Shown here: positions 1 to 9,995 of the stretch, in pieces
Layout of the letters: each line of letters opens with the position of its first letter
Position numbering within the stretch: position 1 is the first letter of the stretch
Position numbers and translations under genes: made by a program
The notes under the pieces: generated by a model
The model's database searches: none
What the model saw: the letters and a program-made list of their open reading frames with translations, nothing else
What the model was told of the DNA's origin: nothing
Source: Antedon mediterranea
Taxonomy: Eukaryota > Echinodermata > Crinoidea > Comatulida > Antedonidae
Reading direction: 5' to 3'
Assembly: GCF_964355755.1 (NCBI RefSeq)
Contig: NC_092674.1
Location: forward strand, 15,755,001-15,819,000
DNA length: 64,000 nucleotides

Positions 1-509
1 TCCTCAATTGGCGCAGTTAGCTATGTTTTCAAAATAGGAAGACTAAGAAATGTATGAACTGTCAAACGGGGGAGAGAGAGATTGATTTTCAAATCGTCTA
101 ATGTAATCAATTGTTTTATAGTGTAGGTTTTTTTAAATCTAAAGTCAAATTAGGAGGTTCTGTTCTGTAGAAAACGAATTGGAATAAAATGAAATAAGTA
201 GAAATGTTTAAGTAATAGAAAATCATGGATATAATTATTCTTTAGGTTCTAAAAACGTTTATTGTTCTATTTTGTCAGGAGTGGAAAAAAAATGTAAAAA
301 CAAATCAATTTAAGTTCTTCTATGAAGTAGTAACAGCCAAATCAATATTCCATTATTACTGGACTTTTAGTAGTAAACGTATAATGTCATTAAACAGCAT
401 AATATAGCTCTACGGTAAAACATTTGTTTTGAAAAAGAAAAGATAGAACAAAATCGGGCCAATTTTATCGATAATAAGGGGCTTCTCCAGTCCCACTATC
501 TTACAACTA

Positions 510-1009
510 CCCTCTAGTCCAACTGCTATGCCCCTAGGACAACTACCCCTCTCGAACAACAACACTCTCTGAACAACCACATCTTCACCTTGGATTATTA
601 TTACGATCTTGTAAATCTTACTGAACTTCAAAAGGGAGAGAGATTGATCTTAAATGAAAGACTGTTTGATTGACTGGTGCAGCTACAACTGTAGGTAAAC
701 TGTATGTTCCTAGATTTATATACGGCATCTTCATGTCACACAAGAATAAAATAAGCCACCCCTTTATTTTTCAAGAATGCATTTTAATAATGTGATCAAT
801 TCTCGTTTAATGTAAAATAACTGCCGACGATACGCATATTAAAAAAAAATCAAAAGCTATCATATAAGCAATCACTCTCCCTATGTTTTAAAGTTCAGTA
901 AGTTTTACAAGATCGTAATTATAACCCAAGGTGTAGGTGTCATATGATATAGGTGTGGTTGTTCATAGGGTGTTGTTGTCCTAGGGGAATAGCAGTTGGA
1001 CTAGAGGGT
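510..1009. repeat. Foldback element with about 120-bp inverted arms
   Basis: Sequence 510-632 (CCCTCTAGTCCAACTGCTAT ... GAACTTCAAAA) reappears as its reverse complement at 886-1009 with moderate divergence, around a spacer of about 250 bp. The outer edges run into the GTCCTAGGGG tandem units. It is probably a non-autonomous DNA transposon. Confidence 0.65.
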
Positions 1010-1190
1010 AGGCCTAGTTGTCCCAGGAGGGTGCCTGGTTGTCCTAGAGGGTAGTTGTCCGGGTGGGAGTTGTTCTAAGGGGGTAGTTGTCCTAGAGGGT
1101 AGTTGTCCTAGGGGGTAATTGTCCGGGTGGTAGTTGTCCTAGGGGGATCATTGTCCGGGTGGTAATTGTCCAGTGGGTAGTTGTCCGGAT
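1010..1190. repeat. Degenerate short tandem repeat, GTAGTTGTCC(TA/GG)GGGGG
   Basis: About nine imperfect units of 17-20 bp built from GTAGTTGTCC followed by a G-rich half. The unit also occurs in the right arm of the neighbouring foldback element, from which it may have expanded. Confidence 0.7.
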
Positions 1191-1949
1191 ACGCATAATG
1201 TGAATGATGAACTACAATCAAAGAACTTATAACTTTGCTACAATCTTTGGGAGTAGAGTCTCTGAAATTTAATAACGTTGGCGGCGCAGTTCGTGTCAAA
1301 AACGCAGAGACATCATCAATTATGTTTTTTTCACAGATTATTATACGTCGACGACGGTGCAATGAAAAAAGATAAATAGGAACGTTGTCAAGACAAAAAT
1401 GCCTAGGCCTATCCAATTAAATATTCAGGGTTTCTGTAAGTAATATGTCCTAGGCCTAGTTGTCTGTCAAAACCCTACCTAATCTACTACTAGGCTAGCC
1501 TATAGTAGGCCTAGCTAGGCCTAGGCCTAGCTAGGCTAGTATAGTTAGGCCTAACCCTTTAGCCTCCCGGCCGGGCAGGAGGCTAGCTTTGGTCTTGCCT
1601 ACTCTAGCCTAGGCTAGAGTAGGCTAGTAGAGGCCTAATAATAATAAGCTTAAAAAGGGCGTCTAGGCCCGCCGCTTTTAAATTGGGTAAGTAAGCTCGA
1701 AAGATTGTGGTGTGACTAAAAATGCAGTAGGCCTAGCTAGCACTCTGTCCCCCGGACCCTACTCTAGCCCGGCATTATATATGACAGGTTGGGCCAGCAA
1801 CTATGGGCGGCCATTAGGGCCAAAATATACAAACGTTGCCGTACGAACAATTCGGCTCCCGTAAGGCAAACTAATGGCGTTAAAGACATAATTCCTCGAG
1901 TGACAACAAATATTGCCGTACGAAAACACAAACATATTGCCGTATGGTT

Positions 1950-2065
1950 AAATTGGCGTAAGGACAAAAATTGGCGTAAGGACAAAAATTGCCAAAAGGA
2001 CAAAAATTGCCGAAAGGACAAAATTGCCGAAAGGACAAAAATTGGCGTAAGGACAAATTGGCGTA
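1950..2065. repeat. Tandem repeat of ATTG(G/C)CGTAAGGACAAAA units
   Basis: Roughly seven units of 15-19 bp with single-base differences. They produce a Lys/Asn/Asp-rich open frame that has no other support as a gene. Confidence 0.7.
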
Positions 2066-3396
2066 CAGTCTAACTAAATATAAACGTTGAGGGCAGCATA
2101 GTATTTTAAAACCACGTGACTGAAACCACTCTGTGTCCAGTCCTGCTGGGGAATAAAAGCACGATCATGGAAGGCATGTGTCAAGCCATGGAGGTACCTC
2201 CATGGTCAAGCTAGCCAACAATAAGCCAGCCAACAATAAGCCAGCCCACTTTTATTTTTTCCAGCCAACAATAACTATGAAACGCCGTTTGTGTATTTTT
2301 TACATTTTCAGTGTTACTTATGGTTTTTATGGTATTAGAAATTAAATATTTGTGAGAAAACGGCGGATTGCTCCTGGGAGTTACTTGGTGGGATTATACT
2401 AGGGTACCTCCTTAGTCATTTTTCTCATGTGTAGGCCTACTGTACCGTAAAATCACGTTGTCTCTCAGGAGGACTAATAGAGTATTGATATTCTTCGAAT
2501 GAGGTTAAATAATTAATTTTTATTTACTATCTTGTAATATCATATTTTTATTGAATTTTACAATTGTTAATAGTAATACACAAAATATTGTGATTTTATG
2601 TAATTATTTTACCGAAAAATGTTTACGTCTTTTTTGGCTAAAAACGATCATTTTCGGTGATGTTTTAGGCCTTATATTTTAGAATCTACAAGTCAGATTT
2701 TCATGATTATTTCTTAATTGTAATATTTAATAATATATACTAAAAACCGTGATATACAAACTTTTGAATATACATCGTTATCCCTAATATTAAATAAAAA
2801 TAGAACTTCTATTAAATAGAATTCATTAATACATGGGCAATTGAGCATGATCAATATTTGTCTTTGATATTGTTGGCAGAAGTGGCACACCATACACTTA
2901 GGCATTCTATACTGATACCAGGCAGGTGAAATGAATGGCTAGCAGTTGGTATGGTCATGTCTCAGCAAACCCAGTAATTCACTTGCTTCAGCAGTGCGAA
3001 TGATGCATGGTTTATGAGGTCGAGATAAACAAAAATTAAAAATTACATTTAACAAACTGTTCAGGCTACAGTGCTATTATAATAGGTCCTACTAAACAAC
3101 CAAAATATGGAATACTGAATTTTTTGTTATATTTAAAAAAATAATAGTGCTTTATTAACAAGGTACACTTTGTAAGTAATTTGTAGGACCGTAATAAAAG
3201 TAAATAAAGTCGATATGTAGGGACAAGGGTGTTGAACGAATCTAATGTAGAGTTTGGAATTTATAACAATAATATTTCTTTAAAACAATTTTGATAAATA
3301 CTGAATATTCCATACTAACCATAGGGCAGCAGGATTGGTGTGTTTAAAAATCTACATTCTAAATTAATTTGACTTAATTTATTAATTATTACACAG

Positions 3397-3521
3397 ATAA
3401 AACCCCGGTAAGCAAAGTTTTGATGCCGATCATCGCTATACCATCATTAATCTTGAATTTTACACCCACATTGAGGCCATTTTTCTTGTACAGTCTTGAA
3501 GATTTAACAAATCCATACAAG
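3397..3521 (+). CDS. UBAC2: UBAC2 window exon 1 (first membrane helix)
   Basis: The exon follows the acceptor ...ttacacag and ends at AAG before gtaatt. It begins with two bases of a split codon and then encodes KTPVSKVLMPIIAIPSLILN and on to ...LTNPYK. The opening KTPVSK aligns with the YKAPLSK of vertebrate UBAC2, so the ATG at 3423 is internal and not the start. The hydrophobic run is the first transmembrane helix. Confidence 0.88.
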
Positions 3522-6500
3522 GTAATTACTGCATACAGTAAGCATATTCTTATGAATTTTAAACAAGGAACAACACATTTTTATGGTCATGTTTTGTTTT
3601 TTTATCTTAATTTGGCTGATAAACTTGTTGATTGTCAAGATCATTATTTTCAATAAAATTCCAATATCCTTCTGCTATTTTTGTTAGTTATGTTTAACTC
3701 TAAAACAACACAGAATAATTTGTAGCTTAATTAACATGTAGTGCATAAAGTTGTGCATGTGACCTGTCTGACATCATGTTTGATGACGTTCATCATCACT
3801 GTATTTGTGCACCCTGTCATTTCTTCTATGCTAACTGTACACTGTATATTAAATGTGCAGTACAGTGTACAGTGTATATATTCTGTAAATTAATTAAAGT
3901 TAATACCTGTTGTTTTTATTAGGTCTGGAGGGTTTTATCATGTAAACTTGTTTTTCATCATACAACTGATCTTGTGTGTGGCCTTATACTTATCTACTAC
4001 TTTCGAATTTTTGAAAGAAGAGCAGGTTCAAGAAAATTCTGTGTAAGTTATACATGATATGGTAGTAGACTCAAATCTAGTAGTCTTATCATCAGTGTAG
4101 CATTTTATTTTACCAAAATCTCCAAAAAAGCCTTTTTTTTTTCTTAATTAAATCAAGGCAATCTAACATCAGGACGTTGAACTCGACTTGCTAAGATAGG
4201 CTAACAGACTTTGATCTGCGGTTAGATTTTGGCGAATTCATACAACAAATGATTCTCTTAATACAATAGAAGCCACAGGGACATTTTTGAGACAAAATAA
4301 AAACGGAAGTTTCCCCTTAATTGGGGTATTCGTTATTTTGTTACCATAAAGAACAATTAACTAATGTGGACTCAAGAAATTGAGGAGAAATGGAACCACA
4401 GGGATTGGGTGACACGGGGTGGTGGTGATAAAACCGCAGTAATAAAGTTGATTGTATTTATACAGTATAAGAACCACACTAAATAAATACAGTAAGACTT
4501 TCGGCGATTGGAAATACTAGCTCTTATTTAGTAACAAATTAAATTGTAGTCTACAGTCTTATTAAGCTAGGGATTATAAGACAGTTTGCTAAATATTTAG
4601 GGCTAATCATCGGTTGCGGTGTTAAAATTCCTGGAAACACTTGTGTGAACAAAACTGGATCGAATTTCTGTCATGAGTACTGATTTGTTAGGCCGCGATT
4701 TATGGGATCTATATAGACTTATTTTTTCGAATAAATGTACGTACCTATCACATCTTGTGTCGTATAACAAATAAGTACTGTTACCTTTACTGAAGTTACT
4801 ATTACAACCTCGTCAATAAAAACACAAATATGGATTTGTCAAACAAAATGATTTATTTACAAATATGTATATGTTTATTCACATATTTATGAAAACGCAT
4901 ACTATAAAGTTGCCGTTGTCTGTAAAATGATGTAATCCACCTGTTTACAGGAGTAATTAAAAACCAAATTGTATGTTTTCACCATTGACGGCCATTGGAG
5001 TGGAGCTGTACATGGAGGTTGGTGTTTGCCTTCCAATCCCAAGGTCCGGGGTTCAATCTTGACTTAGTGCCATATATGGTTATAACTCACACTCTTTCAA
5101 CTGCTCTCCCTAGCCTCAAATTGAGACTTAGTTTAAATTCATGACGCCAATTATATACTCTACGATAATCATTTGATTTCATAACTTTATATTTGATGTT
5201 GTATGAGTAGGCCTAATTCACTGGTTGGATGATGACCGAAAACGTGAGCTATAGCCACAAACAAATGACCTAGTTTATTTCTTATAAGCCTAACTACTCT
5301 CCCAGTTTGATGAATCTTCATTTATCGGTTGTGGATCTAAATTATCCGAAAGCCACTCTTAGTGTTGATTAAGTTTGCTGTTCTGTATACAATACCCGAT
5401 ACTATTTCTAATCTAAGCATTTGTCAAAATAATGCGCCCTCTATTTACCGAGGAATTTGAAGCTTCAAATTGACATGTTCCATTCATTGCAAATCAATAC
5501 ATTTGTATAAACGTATATTAAATCTATCAAAATAGTATTTGTTAAATAAAATCGGCCTGTCTTCAACATTATGATGCTGTACTCGAGCTGTTCAACCTGT
5601 TCAACCAATTATCGTAGAAAGAGACAGGAAAATGCGAAGCATCCTCGTATTATTGTGTGCGGATATTTTTCAAGATGGACATCCATTAGACAGTGTATAC
5701 CACGATTGAAAAACACCCCTATTTGGGGAAAATCGTTGAACCTATTTGTTTTAATTGTAAATACCTAATTATCTAACTCAATTTAATTAGTAAACAGGGT
5801 TATTTACATCAGGTAGTTAAAATCAGTACCGAAAGTATGAACCAACTTTATATACCATCAAGTAAAAATTCTAGAAGGCGCGATTTACCGAATTTTTTGC
5901 TTACGTAAAGTTATATAATAGTATACAATATTACAATAGCAACAATGTTAAATATTTAACAAGCTCACTTTTACAATACTGTATGTTTGTTTCCATTTAT
6001 TACAGTCATATATTCAATCGATGTTCATATTATGTACATTGCTGGAAATCTTTTGTTTAGTTGTGATGCAACATGGATTTGAAAAACTAACCTGGAAACC
6101 TGGATTGTAAGTTTACTTAATAATTTATATTAATTATTTATTATTACTATTACTGTATTTTGAAATATTTGTCAGATGCCAGAGATTGTAGACACACTGA
6201 AAATACTGTACTAAGAAAGAAATGTCTGCAACTAGAATGCAGAAAAGCTAGGAAATTGAAATCAGAAATATACACTAGCATTAATTTAAGTAGTGTACAT
6301 ACATTATTGTTTGTTTTCTATAGTCACAGTGTATTGATGTCATTTTTTGTCAAATTCTACATGGATGTACCTAGGACAAATGCAGCTTCAATATGTGGGA
6401 TACCTTTTAGTAGCAAGTCAATTACTTATTTTATGGGATTACAAGTAAGATTGTGTTATGCTTTATTCTAGTTAAATGGTAGAGAATGATAGGCTTTAAA

Positions 6501-8051
6501 TAAGGGTTTAAAAGAAAGTCTGTTTTAAGGTTTACTAAAATAAATGTGAATTAACTTGCATTTCTAACAGTCAAACATGTTGGTGGTCTTGCACATGAAT
6601 AGGAATATACTCAATTATACAGTAGTACATATAATTTGAACTAATTATTATATTTTACAGATAGTATTTTTAGAACCAATGAATGCAATATTTAGTGTTT
6701 GTGGAATTCTAATGGGTATCTTATATCGACTTAATTTCATAAATCTCCAAAACTGGTTTAATATTCCTGAAAGTGTTGCAGATTTTGTTAGTAGAACCAT
6801 AGGAGCCATAGTAAGAACTAAGCCACCACAGCGACTTTTGCAGCCCATGGGAGCAACGAGAGAAATTCAACGACAACAAAGAATGGAGTTATTAGAACAA
6901 GAGATGCTATTAACACAGGCACAAGGCTTTTTAAATAGACAAGTGTGTATCCAACTATTTTCAACCTATTTGGCTTCAATCTTATAAGTGCAAATCAAGT
7001 ATTAACAGGAATTTCAAATCATGATGTCCCACTTTTTATCATAGCATAATGATGTGTGTGAGCACCTTTTGTTGACGTCATGTATCATACATCGTCATTG
7101 ATGCATAATGATGTGTGTGAGCACCTTTTGTTGACGTCATGTATCATGCATCGTCATTGATGCATAATGATGTGTGTGAGCACCTTTTGTTGACGTCATG
7201 TATCATGCATCGTCATTGATGCATAAACATTTATATATCATAATCAAACTTCAATTGCATCACAAACTGTCATTACTCCAGAGCATTTTATCACAATTCT
7301 TGGATGCATTACATAGTCAAGTGATCCTACAATTGAGGCTAAAGCATTGTCTACACCATCAAACTAGTTTGATGTGCCCAAATATGGTAGTGCTATGCCC
7401 AATGTGGTAATGATATGAGATCATCATGTCTATATATAGGCACATCACATTTTTTTGTCACATAAAGTTTGATAGTGTAGACAGCTTTAGAACTACCTTT
7501 TGACCATTAAGAGTAGTTGTACAGTTCAAAAAATGCATACTTAAAAGATAAGTATGAAGTGTACATGAAGAAAGCAATTTTTTTGCATTTCATATTTACA
7601 CTCTGTGCTTGAATAATTTGAAACTGGTTAGAGTACTGTATCTAATTAATTTTTTTTTTTTTCAATATTCAGCATTCCATTCGGAGAAGGCACAATGCCC
7701 GGCAAGACCAAATACAAACAGGTAAATTTAGAGATTAAAAGTTGTATAATTAGATTATGTAGCTAAATATTACAATATATAATATACAACTGTATCAACA
7801 ATTTAAATAACATTACATAATATTATTATAAACAGTTCCTTTTGTGAATCTGAAGTTTGTGGCAGTATAAACATTTTTCTATTACAGGAATTCATATGAA
7901 TAGAGATAATGGAGCCCCACAGCAACCACCAGCAGAAGATAAGATAGTACAGCTGATTGAAATGGGATTCAGCAGGTCAGATGTTCTACAAGCTTTGTCG
8001 GTTGTAAATAACGATGTTACAATGGCTACTAACCTTCTATTGCAAGAATAG
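3397..8051 (+). CDS. UBAC2: UBAC2 orthologue (rhomboid-like ER protein with UBA domain), 7 of about 8 coding exons
   Basis: The spliced exons (3397-3521, 3923-4042, 6006-6106, 6324-6444, 6661-6942, 7673-7721, 7888-8051) give about 319 residues, against about 344 for vertebrate UBAC2. Every junction is GT-AG and in phase. Family landmarks appear in order: an N-terminal hydrophobic helix after YKxPxSK, the YYFRIFERRAGSRKF stretch, further membrane segments, the block MGATREIQRQQRMELL, and a C-terminal UBA domain with its MGF loop and a terminal NLLLQE. Known for the family: UBAC2 is a polytopic ER membrane protein with a rhomboid fold but no protease activity, and it works with UBXD8/FAF2 and the gp78 ligase in ER-associated degradation. 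No rhomboid GxSG serine motif is visible here, which fits a pseudoprotease. The first codon of exon 3397 is split, so a short upstream exon (about 12 residues in vertebrates) is missing; I could not find it in 1-3396. The gene converges on the ABCC gene. Confidence 0.93.
3923..4042 (+). CDS. UBAC2: UBAC2 window exon 2
   Basis: Acceptor ...tttttattag, donor gtaagt, 40 codons, phase 0 at both ends. It starts VWRVLSCK and ends LIYYFRIFERRAGSRKFC, the best-conserved stretch of the family (vertebrate LIYNFRIFERRYGSRKF). It is the strongest single piece of evidence for the identification. Confidence 0.92.
4985..5160 (+). mobile_element. Possible tRNA-derived SINE head
   Basis: A box A-like TGGAGCTGTACATGG is followed about 45 bp later by GGGGTTCAATCTTGACT, close to the Pol III box B GGTTCRANYCC. 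This arrangement is that of a tRNA-derived SINE. No clear acceptor stem or tail is visible, so the call is tentative. Confidence 0.35.
5476..5830 (+). repeat. Three-copy dispersed element, copy 1
   Basis: It runs from TGTTCCATTCAT to AAAATCAGTACC. Copy 2 is inverted at 20693-21056 and truncated copy 3 is inverted at 58082-58292. All three end at the same GGTACTGATTTTAACC edge. It encodes MRSILVLLCADIF... with one in-frame TGA that is absent from copy 2. No terminal inverted repeats are seen. Confidence 0.75.
6006..6106 (+). CDS. UBAC2: UBAC2 window exon 3
   Basis: Acceptor ...tttattacag, donor gtaagt. It encodes SYIQSMFILCTLLEIFCLVV and then MQHGFEKLTWKPG, and ends two bases into a codon. 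The hydrophobic segment matches the family's LSALFDFLLIEAMQYFFG region. The 2-base phase is completed by the next exon. Confidence 0.88.
6324..6444 (+). CDS. UBAC2: UBAC2 window exon 4
   Basis: Acceptor ...tttctatag, donor gtaaga. One base completes the split Phe codon, then 40 codons run HSVLMSFFVKFYMDVPRTNA to ITYFMGLQ. These align with the PFYCSIPRVQVAQ...LIYILGLQ part of vertebrate UBAC2. The rhomboid GxSG serine is not present here. Confidence 0.9.
6661..6942 (+). CDS. UBAC2: UBAC2 window exon 5 (last membrane helix and cytosolic MGAT block)
   Basis: Acceptor ...tattttacag, donor gtgtgt, 94 codons in phase 0. It contains the last membrane segment (FSVCGILMGILY) and the diagnostic cytosolic stretch MGATREIQRQQRMELLEQEM, which is almost identical to vertebrate UBAC2. 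The C-terminal side is Gln/Arg-rich. Confidence 0.93.
7044..7220 (+). repeat. UBAC2: 59-bp tandem repeat, 3 copies, with TGACGTCA
   Basis: Units start at 7044, 7103 and 7162, with only one or two differences. Each contains the palindrome TGACGTCA (7073, 7132, 7191), the consensus CRE. It lies in the intron between window exons 5 and 6. Whether it is regulatory is unknown. Confidence 0.9.
7673..7721 (+). CDS. UBAC2: UBAC2 window exon 6 (linker micro-exon)
   Basis: A 49-nt exon between ...aatattcag and gtaaat. It encodes a basic Arg/Gln-rich linker (HSIRRRHNARQDQIQT plus one base). It is recognised by phase and position: the linker before the UBA domain is also RQRQ-rich in vertebrates. Without it the flanking phases would not join. 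Confidence 0.8.
7888..8051 (+). CDS. UBAC2: UBAC2 window exon 7 (UBA domain and stop)
   Basis: Acceptor ...ctattacag. It completes the split Gly codon and encodes IHMNRDNGAPQQPPAEDK followed by a UBA domain (VQLIEMGFSRSDVLQALSVV to ATNLLLQE), then TAG at 8049-8051. The MGF loop and the Leu-rich third helix are the ubiquitin-binding signature of UBA domains. Confidence 0.93.
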
Positions 8052-8920
8052 CTAAGGGCCTGTTTTCCCTGAATAGTCCCGAATAAACCGTTTATTAAAA
8101 AATACAATTTTTAGACCAACCGCATTTATGCTAAATCTAGACTCCTAAATCACCGTTTAAATTTGTTTTTTGTAGTTGACAAAATATAATTTTAAAAAAT
8201 AGCCATTATTTTGCATTGCAGCTAGTTCTACAGTGACAACTGGTTTTTCATTTGGTGTTTTAACCATTATTTGCTTCAATTTATCTGGTTATTGAAATTT
8301 GTTTTTTTTCTGCTGCCAAGAAATTAGGGGTACTTTATTAATACAGTTAATAATTGTTTAATTCATTTTGTTGCAGCAGAAACAGGACCTATCATCTGTT
8401 TTGAAAATTGACTACTTACACAAAATATCTTTGCTGTATATTGCACTGTATTAGTTGCAAGGATAAATGTTGAAATATTAATTAGTAGTATTAGTAATAT
8501 TAATATATAATAAATACATAGTTACCAACCTGAGAGATCATGACTAAAGAAATATGCCGGCTATCGGCCTATCATTTTTTAAAAATTGATTGTAATTTTT
8601 CCCTGATATTATGTATTTTTGTTGATGTGTGGTGTTATGAATACTAATAATGTTCTATACTTTTGCAATATACCAATTAATTTGAATGCATTTTCCTCTT
8701 AAATTGTGATAAAAAGTGATCACGCATATACTTCTGCTAAATGCGTGGTCATGCATGTGTTTGTTCAAAATGCGTGTTTCATTAAAAATCACGTTGAAAT
8801 GCGGCACCGTTGTGCACAATGCGAGACAGTTGGTAACTATTTAAATAAGTAGTGAAATGATCTCTATTCTACTGTATATACAGTAAACCATATTAATTGT
8901 TTAGCCTAAATGTTTTTATA
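8052..8920 (+). other. UBAC2 3' UTR and flank
   Basis: No coding signal. An AATAAA hexamer at 8509-8514 is the most plausible poly(A) signal, giving a 3' UTR of about 0.5 kb. The position is inferred from the hexamer alone. Confidence 0.4.
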
Positions 8921-9500
8921 TAACACCAATCATTTGATTGGATGATTGTGGGTCACATGTCGTGCAATAATACGCACTATTAAACGATCTAGTGTACAAA
9001 TTACTGTGGAATACAACAGCTCCACATGTTGTCTTGCCTCTGTTTTGTTTGTAAACACCACCAAGATATGCAGCAGCATTATGTGTACGATTTGGAGATA
9101 TATACTGTATGTACTAATTTCATTCAAAAACGGCATTTAAATTAGCTTTAGATCGTTTTTAGGATTTTGATTAATTAATGGGGACATCCCTACAAGACAT
9201 GGAATCGTTAGAAAAAACATAATTACCCTATATATAGTTCTAGTTGCCTGTCGAAGTTTCGTATTGCTGCAGCCTAGTGGGCCTAGGCCTGCTAGTAAGC
9301 TAGGCCTGCCTTGCTAGGCCTAGGATTGTTTGGTCGTTTGTTGATATAATTAACACTATAGTAGGTGCGTTTATAAAATCCAGATAAATAATAATATCTA
9401 ATATAATTAATAAAAACCAAATGTTACTGTTAATCAATGTGAATCAAATGTAGGCCTTGGCTAGGCCTAACTTTTTTATTTGATTCAAATGACAGGAATC
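8921..9500. repeat. Dispersed repeat shared with 46650-46745
   Basis: The segment ATCATTTGATTGGATGATTGTGGGTCA and its neighbourhood recur inverted near 46660-46720, and TCAAATGACAGGAAT...TTTAG (9485-9510) recurs at about 46720-46740. It also contains a TAGGCCTAG-rich patch (9280-9325). It is probably a decayed DNA transposon. Confidence 0.5.
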
Positions 9501-9544
9501 TATTTAGATGTTATAAAACAAATACTGAATATTTTATATTCGTG

Positions 9545-9660
9545 TAATGGTACAAATAATAACTGGTGAATGATGAAAGGTTAAATATCAACTCGGCTGT
9601 CGCCTTGTTGATATATAACCTTTCATTATTCACTTCATGCCATTATTTGTACCATTACCC
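9545..9660. repeat. Long hairpin, about 50-bp stem and 14-bp loop
   Basis: GTAATGGTACAAATAATAAC ... TTAAATATCAAC is followed, after TCGGCTGTCGCCTT, by its imperfect reverse complement ending TTATTTGTACCATTAC. A related half (AAATGCCATTATTTGTACCA) occurs at about 45620, so this is a repeat family and not a unique locus. Confidence 0.85.
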
Positions 9661-9995
9661 TCATAAACATTGATTATTTGTATATTACTAAACCTATCAT
9701 TGGTTCCAAGTATATATTGTTCAATTCAATTAAAAATACGTACATTTTATTTCTCAAAATCAAAAAAGTGAAATTGTCTTCAATAATAATTATAACTATA
9801 CTAAAATCTTAACCATAAGAAAAGAAGAAACTAAGCAAGAATTTGATTTGATTTGCTTTGTTCAAAGCAATGAAAAAAATGACACACAACAATAGAGCAG
9901 TTACCTAAACTAATTAATTAAGGATATAATTGGGCCATTAACAATTTAATAGTGCTCCTTAGACCCAACATTTTCAAATTTAGTTAGAAGCATAA

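Larger units (their letters stand above)
1..3396. other. Upstream of UBAC2 window exon 1; repeats, no gene recognised
   Basis: Either intron 1 or promoter DNA of the UBAC2 gene, depending on where the missing first exon lies. It holds a foldback pair (510-632 with 886-1009), degenerate 18-20 bp units built on GTAGTTGTCCTAGGGGG (about 1010-1190), a TAGGCCTAG-rich patch (1440-1760), about seven units resembling ATTGGCGTAAGGACAAAA (1950-2065) and a 20-bp palindrome (2186-2205). The short open frames here look accidental. Confidence 0.6.
4043..6005 (+). other. UBAC2: UBAC2 intron with SINE-like and dispersed elements
   Basis: Intron between window exons 2 and 3. It contains a tRNA-like stretch at about 4985-5060 and copy 1 of a three-copy dispersed element (5476-5830). 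I see nothing else interpretable in the rest. Confidence 0.6.

Noticed and set aside
1764-2073. Overlapping open frames of 85 and 94 codons
   Set aside because: They are produced by the ATTGGCGTAAGGACAAAA tandem units, and neither has splice context or homology.
3420-3656. Start of UBAC2 at 3420 or 3423
   Set aside because: The family homology (KTPVSK) extends in frame upstream of these codons to the acceptor at 3396, so this Met is internal. Past 3521 the frame reads into the intron.
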